The position numbers and the translations under genes were made by a program. A stretch of DNA of 64,000 nt from Nakazawaea peltata (Eukaryota > Ascomycota > Pichiomycetes > Alaninales > Pachysolenaceae), in NCBI GenBank assembly GCA_001599355.1, contig BCGQ01000006.1:558001-622000 (forward strand). The letters run 5' to 3'. Positions within the stretch are counted from its first letter, which is position 1, and each line of letters begins with the position of its first letter. Under the pieces are notes generated by a model. The model saw only the letters and a program-made list of their open reading frames with translations. It did not search any database and was not told the origin of the DNA. Shown piece after piece: positions 1-9,268 of this stretch.

Positions 1-519
1 ATTCTTTGTAGTGCTTTTTCAATATCAATGACCTACCTTTGGTAACCCGTGCCGCCTACAGATTTGCCCTTTTTTCCCTTCATTTCCCCTTCTTTTTCCT
101 CTTCGCTCATGCCCTTCTCCTTCATTCTCCGCCTGCGGCATTGTCACATTTAGATCTGTATCACGTCTTCACTACATCTTCACCAGATCCAAACTACAAT
201 GTGCGTGATCAATAACACTACATGAGATTCACAGCTTCACGTCCCTGAATTATCCTAAACTTAATGATCTAATTCCTTTCACGGGCCGGTTTTTCGGCGG
301 GTCCACTTGAGACAATTGCATGATGACATGTCCACATTAGGAAATACTAAGCGACACACAGAAATACTGACCAAATTCGTAAAATGCTCATTCCAAATTA
401 ATAAAATGCTATGGAAAAATACCCTCTCAACCACGTGACCATTTCCATCAACTACTCATCACTCACTATACTGAAGTTGCCTACAAATCGTAATTTCACA
501 TTTATCTTGTTCTTATACA
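1..519. other. Intergenic, left edge of window
   Basis: I find no supportable gene here. The stretch lies downstream of the minus-strand nucleoporin gene. It has C/T-rich patches (about 68-130) and one CACGTG-containing site near 431. A gene just left of the window may use part of it as promoter or leader, but nothing coding can be followed. Confidence 0.5.
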
Positions 520-3500
520 TTACAAAGGATCCGACTCGAATACCCACGACCCACTAACCGGATCATAACTAACAAACTTAGTGTTAGGAATATGCTTCAA
601 TCTTCTAACATGTTTCTTAACTAATTCATGCTTAGGATCCAAGATGGGTTTATTGGTTTCTCTTTCAATCGGATAACAATTCTCTAAAGTGATCCTCTTA
701 CGAACATTTAATCCTTCTCCCTTTCCTGGTTTAATGTCTTCATATGGATAAACTACCAGTTGTTTATTATCGATCCAACAAATTTCACTGATGATTTTCT
801 CGAAAGAAGGCAATGAAGTCAAATCGACAGGGTCCAAAAATTCAATCTTACCTTGGTTTTCACGCCCAATGACGAAATTAGACACAGACTTAAGATCCAG
901 AGGTGAGTAATTGTCAAGCTGCTTCTCGCTTGGTTCAAACCAATATCCTTGAGAATAAATATCCTGTTCAATATCCGAGTCTTGAGTCAGATCCAGACTT
1001 AAGATTTGATCCGATTTTCCATTTCCATTTTCTTTTTCTTGTAATAATTCTGGACTGGCACTTTCAGAACTACTCTTAATTTGTCTCTTTGGTGTGACCA
1101 ACCCATCATCACTTGAATCTGGTTCAATCTTAGTACTTGATTTACTCATAATAAGTTTCTTTAAATGCAGATCATCTGGTTGGAAAATAGATGAACTTAA
1201 AATCGCATCATTAACCTTTTTACTGTTAGTGTCTTTTGAAGAAGAACTAGAGGAAGACGATGACTGTTCTTCGTATGAACTAGCACTAACAATTGGAAGA
1301 GAAGTTGGAAGAATCAACTTCTTTTTATTACCGTTAGTAATATCTGCCAAACCACCCTTTGAACTAATCACACCAGAGTCATTGACTTGGAATAACGGTT
1401 TGTATTTCAACCTATAAAGAGAAGTCAAAGTGACCTTCTTCTTTGGACCCTTGGCAGGTCCGCTCAAAGGTGTAGCCACAGGTTGTAATTGACCGTTAGT
1501 TTGTTGAGGAGGCAGAGTGATGCTTGAGAATAACTGACTTGTTCCATATGGATTATTAGCCAGCAGTAATTGTTGTTGATTTGGTTGTTGTTGAGCTTGG
1601 GATTGACCACCAAGTTGTAAACTATTACCACCGAAGAGACCTCCTCCGGTATTCAATCCATTATTGGCATTGGTGGAACTAGTACCAAATAATCCACCAG
1701 AAGCAGCTGGCTTACTACCGAATAAACCGCCAGAATTGGCTGTAGAAGAATTGGTATTACCAAATAATGAACCAGATGTTCCAGAGGAAGCTCCATTGGA
1801 GGTAGTGTTACCGAACAAACTTCCTGAAGCGTTTGGTGCTTGAGTGGAACCACTGGAACCACCAAATAATCCACCAGGAGCGGCTGGTTTAGCTCCAAAT
1901 AAACCTCCAGACGTTCCACCGGAGGCACTACCGAATAAATTTCCAGAAGTTCCAGAAGCTTGAGCAGTTCCATTGGTAGCTCCGAACATTCCTCCAGAAG
2001 CAGCAGGCTTGGCTCCAAATAAGTTGCCAGAAGCTCCACCAGCAGCATTACCAGATTGTTGACCACCAAACATCCCACCAGCACTAGTAGATTGCTGAGT
2101 ATTACCAAACATTCCGCCAGAAGTAGATGATTGTTGGTTATTACCAAACATTCCTCCTGTATTCGTAGATTGCTGGGTATTGCCGAAACCTCCAAACAGT
2201 GGGGCAGAAGAAGCTGCTGGTTTAGCACCGAATAAACCACCAGAAGTTCCAGTTGAAGCTGTAGTATTGCCAAATATTCCACCTGCAGTGTTTGTGGACT
2301 GTTGCTGGTTTGCTGAGCCAAAAGGTGAGCTAGTAGCTGCACCGTTACCAAACACTCCAGTAGAAGAAGCAGGTTTAGCACCAAACATTCCACCAGAAGT
2401 GTTAGCAGCACCGAAACCTCCAGTATTATTGTTAGCAGAACCAAAGACTCCTCCAGTTGTGGCAGGTTTAGCACCGAATAAACCTCCTGAAGCATTGTTA
2501 TTGGCATTAGCTTGACCAAACATAGATCCACCAGAGGTATTAGTTTGACCAAATGAAGAACCAAATCCTCCGGTAGTGTTATTATTAGCACCAAAAGCGG
2601 AACCAGAAGTGTTATTAGCACCAAATGGAGAGCTATTGTTGTTTGCACCAAATGTGGATCCAGTAGTATTACCAAACATTCCACCGGCAGTATTATTAGC
2701 AGCACCAAATGTCGAGTTGTTGTTAGCAGCACCAAATGGAGAGCTGTTATTGGCGCCAAATGCTGAGTTATTGTTAGCACCAAATGCAGAATTATTGTTA
2801 GCACCACCAAATGCAGATCCAGTATTAGCACCAAATGCCGAGCCGGTGTTTTGGGAACCAAATGCAGAGGAACCACCAGAACCACCAAATGCCGAGCTAG
2901 TATTCTGAGTCAGTGACCCCCCAAATAATCCACCAGTGGCAGGTTTACTTGCCCCGAACAAACTATTACTATTATTACCCCCAAACGGAGACGAAGTTTG
3001 AGGCAGAGCTCCCCCAAATAACCCACCTCCACTTGGTTGAGCACCAAACAGATTGGTTGCACCGCCAGATCCGTTGCCAAATCTTCTATTCTGCGTATAA
3101 TCTTGGAGTCTCAACTCTTCAAATGAATAATTTTTATATTCAGGCATACATGTGATACTTTGGAAAGTGTTAGTACTTTGACTGGCATCCTTCTCGGTGT
3201 AAGGTTTGAAAGGAGCAATTGCAGTACCTTGATTAGAGCCTGTGATCGAATTGGCTACACCTCCGAATGAAGATCCAAATGGACTGGAACCCGATCCTGG
3301 AGCAGCTCCAGCACCAGCTCCACCAAATGGAGATGAAATTGCCGGTTTAGCACCAAATGCACTACCTGTGTTGCCAGTGGCCCCAAATAACCCACCGCCA
3401 GTAGTGGCGGCACCAGTACCGGCGCCAGCACCGAATATTGACGATCCAGTACCTGATGCCGCGCCAAACATTGAGGATCCACCATTGGTATTGGCGGCTC

Positions 3501-3741
3501 CTCCTCCAAACACGTTTGAGGCAGAATTATTACCAAATGGAGAAGGTGAAGTTTTGTTGACCAGAGCAGATCCAAAGAGTCCGCCGGCGGCGGCTCCACC
3601 CGCATTATTAGCGGCTCCAAACGGTGATGATGTCACATTACCCGTGTTGGCGTTGGCATTACCGAACGGTGAACCTGTTCCGCCGCTATTGGCCTGAGAT
3701 CCGAACCCGCCAAAACCTGAGCCACTTGTTTGTCTGAACAT
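520..3741 (-). CDS. NUP116: GLFG nucleoporin, Nup116/Nup98 type
   Basis: 1073 aa scaffold and barrier nucleoporin of the nuclear pore. Residues 1-170 and about 230-760 are low-complexity FG, SPFG and GLFG repeats rich in Gly, Asn, Ser and Thr, with a recurrent GLFGAKPA unit; these bind karyopherins. Between them, near residues 175-225, lies a GLEBS-like segment (PFKPYTEKD ... FQSITCMPEYKNYSFEELRLQDY), the Gle2-binding motif that separates Nup116 from Nup100 and Nup145N in S. cerevisiae. The last 150 residues form the Nup98-type autoproteolytic-fold domain (YWFEPS, CYPIERETNKPI, FVSYDP). The chain ends WVFESDPL without the HFS cleavage signature, so self-cleavage is not expected. The repeats create long meaningless open frames on both strands. 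The gene is divergent from RAD27. Confidence 0.9.
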   Translation of the reverse strand: MFRQTSGSGFGGFGSQANSGGTGSPFGNANANTGNVTSSPFGAANNAGGAAAGGLFGSALVNKTSPSPFGNNSASNVFGGGAANTNGGSSMFGAASGTGSSIFGAGAGTGAATTGGGLFGATGNTGSAFGAKPAISSPFGGAGAGAAPGSGSSPFGSSFGGVANSITGSNQGTAIAPFKPYTEKDASQSTNTFQSITCMPEYKNYSFEELRLQDYTQNRRFGNGSGGATNLFGAQPSGGGLFGGALPQTSSPFGGNNSNSLFGASKPATGGLFGGSLTQNTSSAFGGSGGSSAFGSQNTGSAFGANTGSAFGGANNNSAFGANNNSAFGANNSSPFGAANNNSTFGAANNTAGGMFGNTTGSTFGANNNSSPFGANNTSGSAFGANNNTTGGFGSSFGQTNTSGGSMFGQANANNNASGGLFGAKPATTGGVFGSANNNTGGFGAANTSGGMFGAKPASSTGVFGNGAATSSPFGSANQQQSTNTAGGIFGNTTASTGTSGGLFGAKPAASSAPLFGGFGNTQQSTNTGGMFGNNQQSSTSGGMFGNTQQSTSAGGMFGGQQSGNAAGGASGNLFGAKPAASGGMFGATNGTAQASGTSGNLFGSASGGTSGGLFGAKPAAPGGLFGGSSGSTQAPNASGSLFGNTTSNGASSGTSGSLFGNTNSSTANSGGLFGSKPAASGGLFGTSSTNANNGLNTGGGLFGGNSLQLGGQSQAQQQPNQQQLLLANNPYGTSQLFSSITLPPQQTNGQLQPVATPLSGPAKGPKKKVTLTSLYRLKYKPLFQVNDSGVISSKGGLADITNGNKKKLILPTSLPIVSASSYEEQSSSSSSSSSKDTNSKKVNDAILSSSIFQPDDLHLKKLIMSKSSTKIEPDSSDDGLVTPKRQIKSSSESASPELLQEKENGNGKSDQILSLDLTQDSDIEQDIYSQGYWFEPSEKQLDNYSPLDLKSVSNFVIGRENQGKIEFLDPVDLTSLPSFEKIISEICWIDNKQLVVYPYEDIKPGKGEGLNVRKRITLENCYPIERETNKPILDPKHELVKKHVRRLKHIPNTKFVSYDPVSGSWVFESDPL

Positions 3742-4036
3742 GATAAAGTGACTAACTAAACTAGTGATTGAATTGAGTCCTGGATATGATTTGGCAAAGT
3801 TTCAACTCGCTTTCAATTGTTCGTAACACCACTGATCTTTCTTCTAATTGACCTGGTCAATCAGCTTCTTCTCAGTTAAAAAATGTAAACAGCCGCTGTG
3901 CCAGGAAAAATTTTCGTTGGAAAATATTACTTCAATAGGAAGTTACGATAAGGGGAAGGAAAAAAAGGAAGAAATGAGGTTTGATTACTTTAATAGGAAT
4001 TACCGTAGCAGGTTATTTTTTGGGTTTCGACTGGCG

Positions 4037-4042
4037 ACGCGT
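4037..4042. promoter_or_regulatory. MluI cell-cycle box (ACGCGT)
   Basis: An exact ACGCGT lies 60 bp upstream of the RAD27 ATG. In S. cerevisiae this MCB element binds MBF (Mbp1/Swi6) and drives G1/S transcription of replication genes, so G1/S control of RAD27 is the likely meaning. The site also lies in the divergent NUP116 promoter, about 300 bp from that start. Confidence 0.6.
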
Positions 4043-4101
4043 ATTATTCAGATGGATCTGACTATTCAGTCTGATTATTCACAGCAGCTCAATTAGTCAG
4101 A

Positions 4102-5232
4102 ATGGGTATCAAAGGTCTTAATTCGTTGATTTCCGAGCATGCTCCTGGAGCTATTCGTAATGGTGAAATTAAATCATTTTTCGGCCGTAAAGTGGCCGTC
4201 GATGCTTCGATGTGTCTCTATCAATTCTTAATCGCAGTTAGACAACAAGATGGTCAACAGTTAACTAATGAACTGGGTGAGACTACATCCCATCTTATGG
4301 GATTCTTTTACCGTACAATCCGTATGGTCAACAATGGAATCAAGCCAGTTTATGTTTTCGATGGCAAACCACCTGTATTGAAAGGAGGTGAATTGGAGAA
4401 GAGATTGAAAAGACGTGAAGAAGCCCTGAAACAACAAGAGGAAATGAAAGAAACTGGAACTTTAGAAGATATTGCCAAATTTGAAAGGCGACAAGTACGT
4501 GTCACACGTCAACAAAACGAAGACGTCAAGAAATTATTGAAATATATGGGTATTCCATATGTAGAACTGCCATGTGAAGCCGAGGCTCAATGTGCCGTTT
4601 TAGCTAAAGCTGGTAAAGTTTATGCCACAGCTTCTGAAGATATGGATACTTTATGTTACGAGACTCCATTCTTATTACGTAACTTGACTGCTTCAGAGGC
4701 AAGAAAACTTCCTGTCAGTGAAATTGACTATGCCAAACTGATCGAAGGACTCGGAATGAATTTAAATCAATTTGTCGATATGTGTATTTTACTCGGGTGT
4801 GATTACTGTGAAACAATTAAAGGTGTAGGACCTGTCACCGGTTACAAATTGATCAAAGAACATGGCTCAATTGAAAAAGTGATCGAATTCATCGAATCCC
4901 AAGAAAATTCCAAATACAAAATCCCAGAGTCTTGGCCGTTCGCAGAGGCAAGAGAATTGTTCTTACACCCAGAAGTACAAGACCCAAAAGATGTCGACTT
5001 GAAATGGGTCGAACCAGATGTCGATAAGGTGGTCGAATACATGTGTAAAGAGAACGGTTTCAGTGAACAAAGAATCAGAGAAGGGTGTGAAAAATTGAAG
5101 AAAGGTGTCAAATCTTCGACCCAAGGAAGATTAGATGATTTTTTCGGTTTCAAAGGTGTCACACAAACTTCTAAAAAGAGATCAAAGGATGACGATAAGA
5201 AAAAAGGATCGAAAAAACTGAAAAGACGTTAA
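4102..5232 (+). CDS. RAD27: Flap endonuclease 1
   Basis: 376 aa structure-specific nuclease. It removes 5' flaps during Okazaki fragment maturation and long-patch base excision repair in the nucleus. The start [10 protein letters not shown] matches FEN1 proteins, whose mature N-terminus is used for cleavage. Metal-binding acids are visible at D34 (VDAS), D87 (VFDGKPP), E159/E161 (EAEAQ), D180/D182 (SEDMD) and D234 (GCDYC). The PCNA-binding PIP box QGRLDDFF is at about 341-348, followed by a lysine-rich tail that is the usual nuclear signal. The length fits the family (380 aa in S. cerevisiae). An MCB box upstream suggests S-phase expression. Confidence 0.97.
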   Translation: MGIKGLNSLISEHAPGAIRNGEIKSFFGRKVAVDASMCLYQFLIAVRQQDGQQLTNELGETTSHLMGFFYRTIRMVNNGIKPVYVFDGKPPVLKGGELEKRLKRREEALKQQEEMKETGTLEDIAKFERRQVRVTRQQNEDVKKLLKYMGIPYVELPCEAEAQCAVLAKAGKVYATASEDMDTLCYETPFLLRNLTASEARKLPVSEIDYAKLIEGLGMNLNQFVDMCILLGCDYCETIKGVGPVTGYKLIKEHGSIEKVIEFIESQENSKYKIPESWPFAEARELFLHPEVQDPKDVDLKWVEPDVDKVVEYMCKENGFSEQRIREGCEKLKKGVKSSTQGRLDDFFGFKGVTQTSKKRSKDDDKKKGSKKLKRR

Positions 5233-5633
5233 AAATTTAAATAAAATTGTAATTGATTTTTATTTGAGATTGTTGTAGATTTCCCCGCGTGCTCTACCCC
5301 ATTTTTCACTGAGTCGCGTAAAAAACATCGTTACACCAACGCGGTGGAGGTTCATAGAGGCATACTATAAGCTTACCAGAGACACATTATAGCACACTGT
5401 AGACACGCTATAGGCGCGATAGGTTGATTACACGCATAAAGGACACGGTAAAGCTGCTAGAAGGAGAGTATAGAGTCAGAACAGACATTGTATTAGCTCA
5501 TCACCCAAAGCACAATAGAAGGACAGTATATACACGGCATAAGTGAGAGAAGAACAGTACAAACACGGTAGAAGTGACAGAAGAACAGCACTCTCAGACA
5601 CTTTAGTGTATACACTGGGCACAACACAACATC
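5233..5633. other. Intergenic RAD27 to Cdc13-like gene
   Basis: 400 bp without a gene. It holds the RAD27 3' end and the promoter of the next gene. The right half is full of short AGAACAG and ACACGG words, including the 31-bp tandem repeat listed separately. No RNA gene is recognisable. Confidence 0.5.
5518..5590. repeat. 31-bp tandem repeat, about 2.3 copies
   Basis: Three units begin at 5518, 5549 and 5580, each starting GAAG(G/A)ACAG. The first two share the pattern GAAGRACAGTA-ACACGG-AAGTGA with a few substitutions, and the third is truncated. The array ends 44 bp before the ATG of the Cdc13-like gene, so it lies in its promoter or 5' leader. Confidence 0.75.
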
Positions 5634-6785
5634 ATGGTCTATGAATACAGATGGCATTACCTGCCTGCTACCACAGATATGTTACAATTATCAGACAATA
5701 AGAAACCATTCAAAATGCATTTCCTTCTCCTAGCTGTTGAACAAACACCTTTCCCCAAGATCTTCGTCACCGATTTCAAGGAGAATGATCATTTCCTGGC
5801 TCAATTAGATTTCCATGAACCCATTGATCTCGATGGTGAATTATTATTACCCACAGAGGTGATGGGAATCAAAATCTTCGACGATAAATCTCTGTCCATA
5901 AAGAAGATCTTACAAGATAATGGTGTAGTCGCCGAGGGACATAAACGTTTAGTTATTGATAAACTTCTTTTCATAACTGTGGATCTCAGATTATTCAAGT
6001 TCATGCACAAGAATGAACCCATGATCGAAGGCATTTTAGATAAGGCTGAGATCATGAAGATTGACCCGACTGATTCATATGTGAAAGAGTTGAAATCGAA
6101 TTTCAAGAGAAGATTTGCCAGGACACCTTTCATGAAGGAGAAGAGATATATAGAGTTATTACCTAAGCAGTTTGAAGTCGCAGTAGAGGAACCTCCCCAA
6201 AGAGAAGTTGCAACTTTTGAGACTCAAGCTGAATTTGTCAAACTGGAAGATGAAAGTGTGATGGATATAGGTAAGGGACTTGAATATGATGAAGAATTTG
6301 AACCTAGTTCAGAGGAGGAAGTATCACCTAATGGGAATAATCCTGTCTCTCATATACCTGCCCCATTGGACTCCTCAAATGAAATTCTTCAAGTTAATCA
6401 AACAATCCAAGCTATATCTCCTATGAAAGTTAGAGATATCATTATTTTACAACCCAATAACACTATCAGTCTCAAAAATATCGAGTTCTACCTCTCCAAC
6501 TCTACTGATAACAAGATCTACAAAGTGATATTATCAAATAATTTAGATATACTTAAATTTTTGATTGGAAATGACCTCACTAATAATTCCAATCTGCTGT
6601 TAATGAAATTATACTACGATCCCTCCCAAATTGAGTCCCAATTCCAACTGTTAATCCATGGGTCAAGATCTCATCGCTTCTGGATCACTCAAGGAACTCA
6701 CAGAATCAGTGATCAAAACGATATCATGATCCAAGGCTGGTCATTTGCTGTTATTCCTACACTCCATGCATTAATAAAGAAATAA
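5634..6785 (+). CDS. Candidate compact Cdc13-like telomere single-strand binding protein
   Basis: 383 aa, no membrane segment. The N-terminal ~190 residues look like an OB-fold region: a hydrophobic strand pattern with FPKIFVTDFKEND at about 43-55, then a conserved-looking stretch ending near FKRRFARTPFMKEKRY. From memory this order resembles the DNA-binding domain of S. cerevisiae Cdc13 (an SDFxKND segment, then a YxRxFKR helix). A Glu/Ser-rich linker follows (about 205-245). A second beta-rich domain ends the chain (about 265-383: ILQPNNTISL, FQLLIHGSRSHRFWI). Candida Cdc13 proteins are known to be short, with only the DNA-binding and last OB domains, and this length fits. The assignment is an inference from remembered sequence; without it the gene is an unknown two-domain protein. 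Confidence 0.45.
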   Translation: MVYEYRWHYLPATTDMLQLSDNKKPFKMHFLLLAVEQTPFPKIFVTDFKENDHFLAQLDFHEPIDLDGELLLPTEVMGIKIFDDKSLSIKKILQDNGVVAEGHKRLVIDKLLFITVDLRLFKFMHKNEPMIEGILDKAEIMKIDPTDSYVKELKSNFKRRFARTPFMKEKRYIELLPKQFEVAVEEPPQREVATFETQAEFVKLEDESVMDIGKGLEYDEEFEPSSEEEVSPNGNNPVSHIPAPLDSSNEILQVNQTIQAISPMKVRDIIILQPNNTISLKNIEFYLSNSTDNKIYKVILSNNLDILKFLIGNDLTNNSNLLLMKLYYDPSQIESQFQLLIHGSRSHRFWITQGTHRISDQNDIMIQGWSFAVIPTLHALIKK

Positions 6786-6812
6786 AATTAATTCAACTAC
6801 ACAAAACACCAC

Positions 6813-7799
6813 TTAGCTTTGTAAATCCTTATCAAGGAAAGCCTTAATATCCAGCACGATTTGATTTTTGAACTCAGGAACCTCCAGCAACAAATTATGC
6901 TTCAGCTTTGAATACTCAACAAAGACTCTCTTAGATTTGGTGTCCGGGAAAGTGGCATCCAATTTCTCCATATACTCTTTGGATCCCTTACTCCAGTTAA
7001 TATGATCATCCTTAGAATGCAAGATGAGCAAAGATTTGGAATCATCAAACTTCTTATACATTTGAGGAGTCAAAAAAGATCTTCCCTTAAGAATCATATC
7101 TCTTAATTGGGTAATTGTTCCAGTAGGATAAGACAATTTGTCTTGCTTCATAAACTCCAAATGAGGTTTGTTATTTGTAAAGAAATCTTCATTAAGCTTG
7201 GTGTCAAAAGGCATATATGGCAAGAATTTACAAGCGGTCATCAATATCTTCTCCAAAATGATGTTAGGTTTGGTATCTGGGTGGAGTAATACCAATGGAG
7301 CAGAACAAATTGCACCTTTAATGGCGTCTCTCCTCAGTCCATAAGTCATATAACCCAAGATAACACCTCCACCCATGGAATGACCCATCAAATACAATGG
7401 GATCTCACCCTTAGTTTGCTCAAGATTGTACTCGATCATGTTTGTCAAATCCTTGTTGGTGTAATGCTCATTGGTACGCCCTCTCAAACGACCTTGGGAG
7501 GTTAATCCGGCTCCTCTGGCATCAAAAAAGAAACATTCAAATCCCATTGCCGACATGTCTTCCAAAATCTCTTCGTAAACAACATGATACTCTGCAAATC
7601 CATGCACGAAGATAATCCGGCCTCGAGGTTTTGGAGCTTGAGCTGGGCTGAATACGGTGAAGAAAGTCACCTCTCCGATCTTGATTTTATTGTAAGTGAA
7701 TTGGTCAAATTTCCGCTTGTAAGGGAACTTCTCTGCATTGTAGTATTTTCCGTAATCCTTGAATGGATCACAAGGGGTCACCTCAAACTTGGAGCTCAT
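6813..7799 (-). CDS. YJU3: Monoacylglycerol lipase
   Basis: 328 aa alpha/beta hydrolase that cleaves monoacylglycerols to glycerol and fatty acid on lipid droplets and membranes. The oxyanion segment is FVHGFAEY (about 64-71). The nucleophile elbow GHSMGGG puts Ser at 141. The acid is in HSKDDHINWSKGS, and the His is in YSKLKHNLLLE near the end. The DARGAGLTSQGRLRGR segment is typical of the Yju3/MGL family. There is no signal peptide or membrane helix. The length is close to the S. cerevisiae protein (313 aa). It converges on the Cdc13-like gene with 27 bp between stops. Confidence 0.9.
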   Translation of the reverse strand: MSSKFEVTPCDPFKDYGKYYNAEKFPYKRKFDQFTYNKIKIGEVTFFTVFSPAQAPKPRGRIIFVHGFAEYHVVYEEILEDMSAMGFECFFFDARGAGLTSQGRLRGRTNEHYTNKDLTNMIEYNLEQTKGEIPLYLMGHSMGGGVILGYMTYGLRRDAIKGAICSAPLVLLHPDTKPNIILEKILMTACKFLPYMPFDTKLNEDFFTNNKPHLEFMKQDKLSYPTGTITQLRDMILKGRSFLTPQMYKKFDDSKSLLILHSKDDHINWSKGSKEYMEKLDATFPDTKSKRVFVEYSKLKHNLLLEVPEFKNQIVLDIKAFLDKDLQS

Positions 7800-8055
7800 C
7801 TCTTGGTATCCCGTTAGATCCGCGTATTGTTTGCCTCTAATTCTTTAACGGTCGATGTGCGTTTTTTAGTCCTATTTTTGGCCCCGCTTCTTTATTTAGC
7901 ACCATTCTTGCCCTTTTTGGAAGGGAAAATCAGACTAAAAAGTAATATTTTAGGGGGAAAGGGCCTAAATGGACTTTTGACTAGTGTGAGACGCAGAAGA
8001 GTAGCGTGGGGGGTACAAAGGATTAGTAATGAGACTGGAGTGAGAATGCAGAGAA

Positions 8056-9024
8056 CTAATTGTGAGTGGCCGAAGTCAGATTAGATGTAAATTTAGGAGA
8101 TATTTGTGACGCCCTAGAAGAAATATCATAGATTTTACCCACAAATTTCTTCATACTAGAATCGACTCCACTTAAATCTCGTATAATCTCAGCAAATGGC
8201 CATGGAAGCAGTCTAATGAGAGGGATAACTCTACCATAAAGAGGGATTTTGATTTCACCTCGTCTTCCTTCTAATAATGCCTGTATAATATAATTTGCAA
8301 GTGCGGTTGGCTTCAATTCTGGTGCTAATAATTGGGAGGGTGTCCTAATACCTGCAAACATATTAGTTTGGAGTTGACCTGGACAAATAAGAAGTGTTTT
8401 AACTCCAAAAGGATTCAAAGAAGGAGGTCCTAACTCATAAGTCAAGGATTCATGTAATGCTATGAGTCCAGATTTTGAAGCACCATAAGCGCTCAGTCTT
8501 GCAGGTGATAAGTACCCCAATACTGAAGCAATAGTTACGATGTATCCCCTTTTCTGTTGGATCATCGAAGGTAAAAACAGTTTCACCGTATAAAAATTCG
8601 ACATCAAATTAACTTGGACGGTTTTTTCAATCTCTTCATAACTCAAATCGACAATGGTTTTACCATATACTACGCCAGCATTATTTATCAATATAGTGAC
8701 TGGTCCTATTTCTCTTTGAATTGTTTCACTTACAATTGATACTTGATCTCGAGCGCCAACATCACATTGATAAAATACAACTTGGCCAGAAGTTAACTCA
8801 TCTTCGAGTTCTTTTGGAGGATTCACATCGACTATAATTATTTTGGCGGTTCCAATCTTTAATAACTCTATTACTAGCGCTCTTCCTAAACCCGAAGAAC
8901 CGCCAGTAACTAACACAATATCCCGCTGTGGTGAAAATACTGTTCCGATAATCAGGTCTGAAAACTTACGATACAGACGATCAAAGTGAAAAAACGCTCT
9001 TGTCAAGCTTATCGGACCTGTCAT
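8056..9024 (-). CDS. TDA5: Membrane-associated short-chain dehydrogenase (TDA5-like)
   Basis: 322 aa from the first ATG. The frame stays open for 16 codons upstream but has no ATG there. It is a classical SDR: the cofactor motif TGGSSGLGR near residue 40, D in FYQCDVGA, NNAG, the catalytic Ser in IASVLGY and YGASK with Tyr/Lys. The substrate loop follows CPGQLQTNMFAG. The layout matches the RDH10/DHRS3/17-beta-HSD11 branch that includes S. cerevisiae Tda5, enzymes acting on lipophilic substrates at ER or lipid droplets. The real substrate is unknown. The N-terminal 35 residues are moderately hydrophobic and may anchor it. It is divergent from IWR1. Confidence 0.75.
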   Translation of the reverse strand: MTGPISLTRAFFHFDRLYRKFSDLIIGTVFSPQRDIVLVTGGSSGLGRALVIELLKIGTAKIIIVDVNPPKELEDELTSGQVVFYQCDVGARDQVSIVSETIQREIGPVTILINNAGVVYGKTIVDLSYEEIEKTVQVNLMSNFYTVKLFLPSMIQQKRGYIVTIASVLGYLSPARLSAYGASKSGLIALHESLTYELGPPSLNPFGVKTLLICPGQLQTNMFAGIRTPSQLLAPELKPTALANYIIQALLEGRRGEIKIPLYGRVIPLIRLLPWPFAEIIRDLSGVDSSMKKFVGKIYDISSRASQISPKFTSNLTSATHN

Positions 9025-9099
9025 TTTACCCACTTCACTATCCAAGTACCTCAAATACACATAAATACCCAAACACCCCCAAATATATTCTTACTAAAT

Positions 9100-9134
9100 A
9101 AAGTATTTCCTATTTAGGATATTAAAGTATTTCC
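9100..9134. repeat. Repeated AAAGTATTTCC in divergent promoter
   Basis: AAAGTATTTCC occurs at 9100-9110 and again at 9124-9134, and a third related TATTTCCTATT follows near 9147. All lie between the SDR and IWR1 starts. They may be binding sites for one factor; no known factor is assigned. Confidence 0.4.
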
Positions 9135-9268
9135 AGAAACTCAATATATTTCCTATTCCGGGTATTGAGTCCACACACACGACTATCACACTCTCAATTC
9201 AGTTAATTGTTTACCTCTGATTTCTTTATTGCATGTTGAAGAGCCATACCAACACCACCAACTATACA

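Noticed and set aside
1653-3697. Long open frames on both strands overlapping the nucleoporin gene
   Set aside because: They are shadows of the FG repeat codons (Leu/Val- or Pro/Ala-only products) and have no natural protein composition.
3847-3861. ATTGACCTGGTCAAT palindrome between NUP116 and RAD27
   Set aside because: Only 7-bp arms around one base; too short to claim more than chance without conservation.
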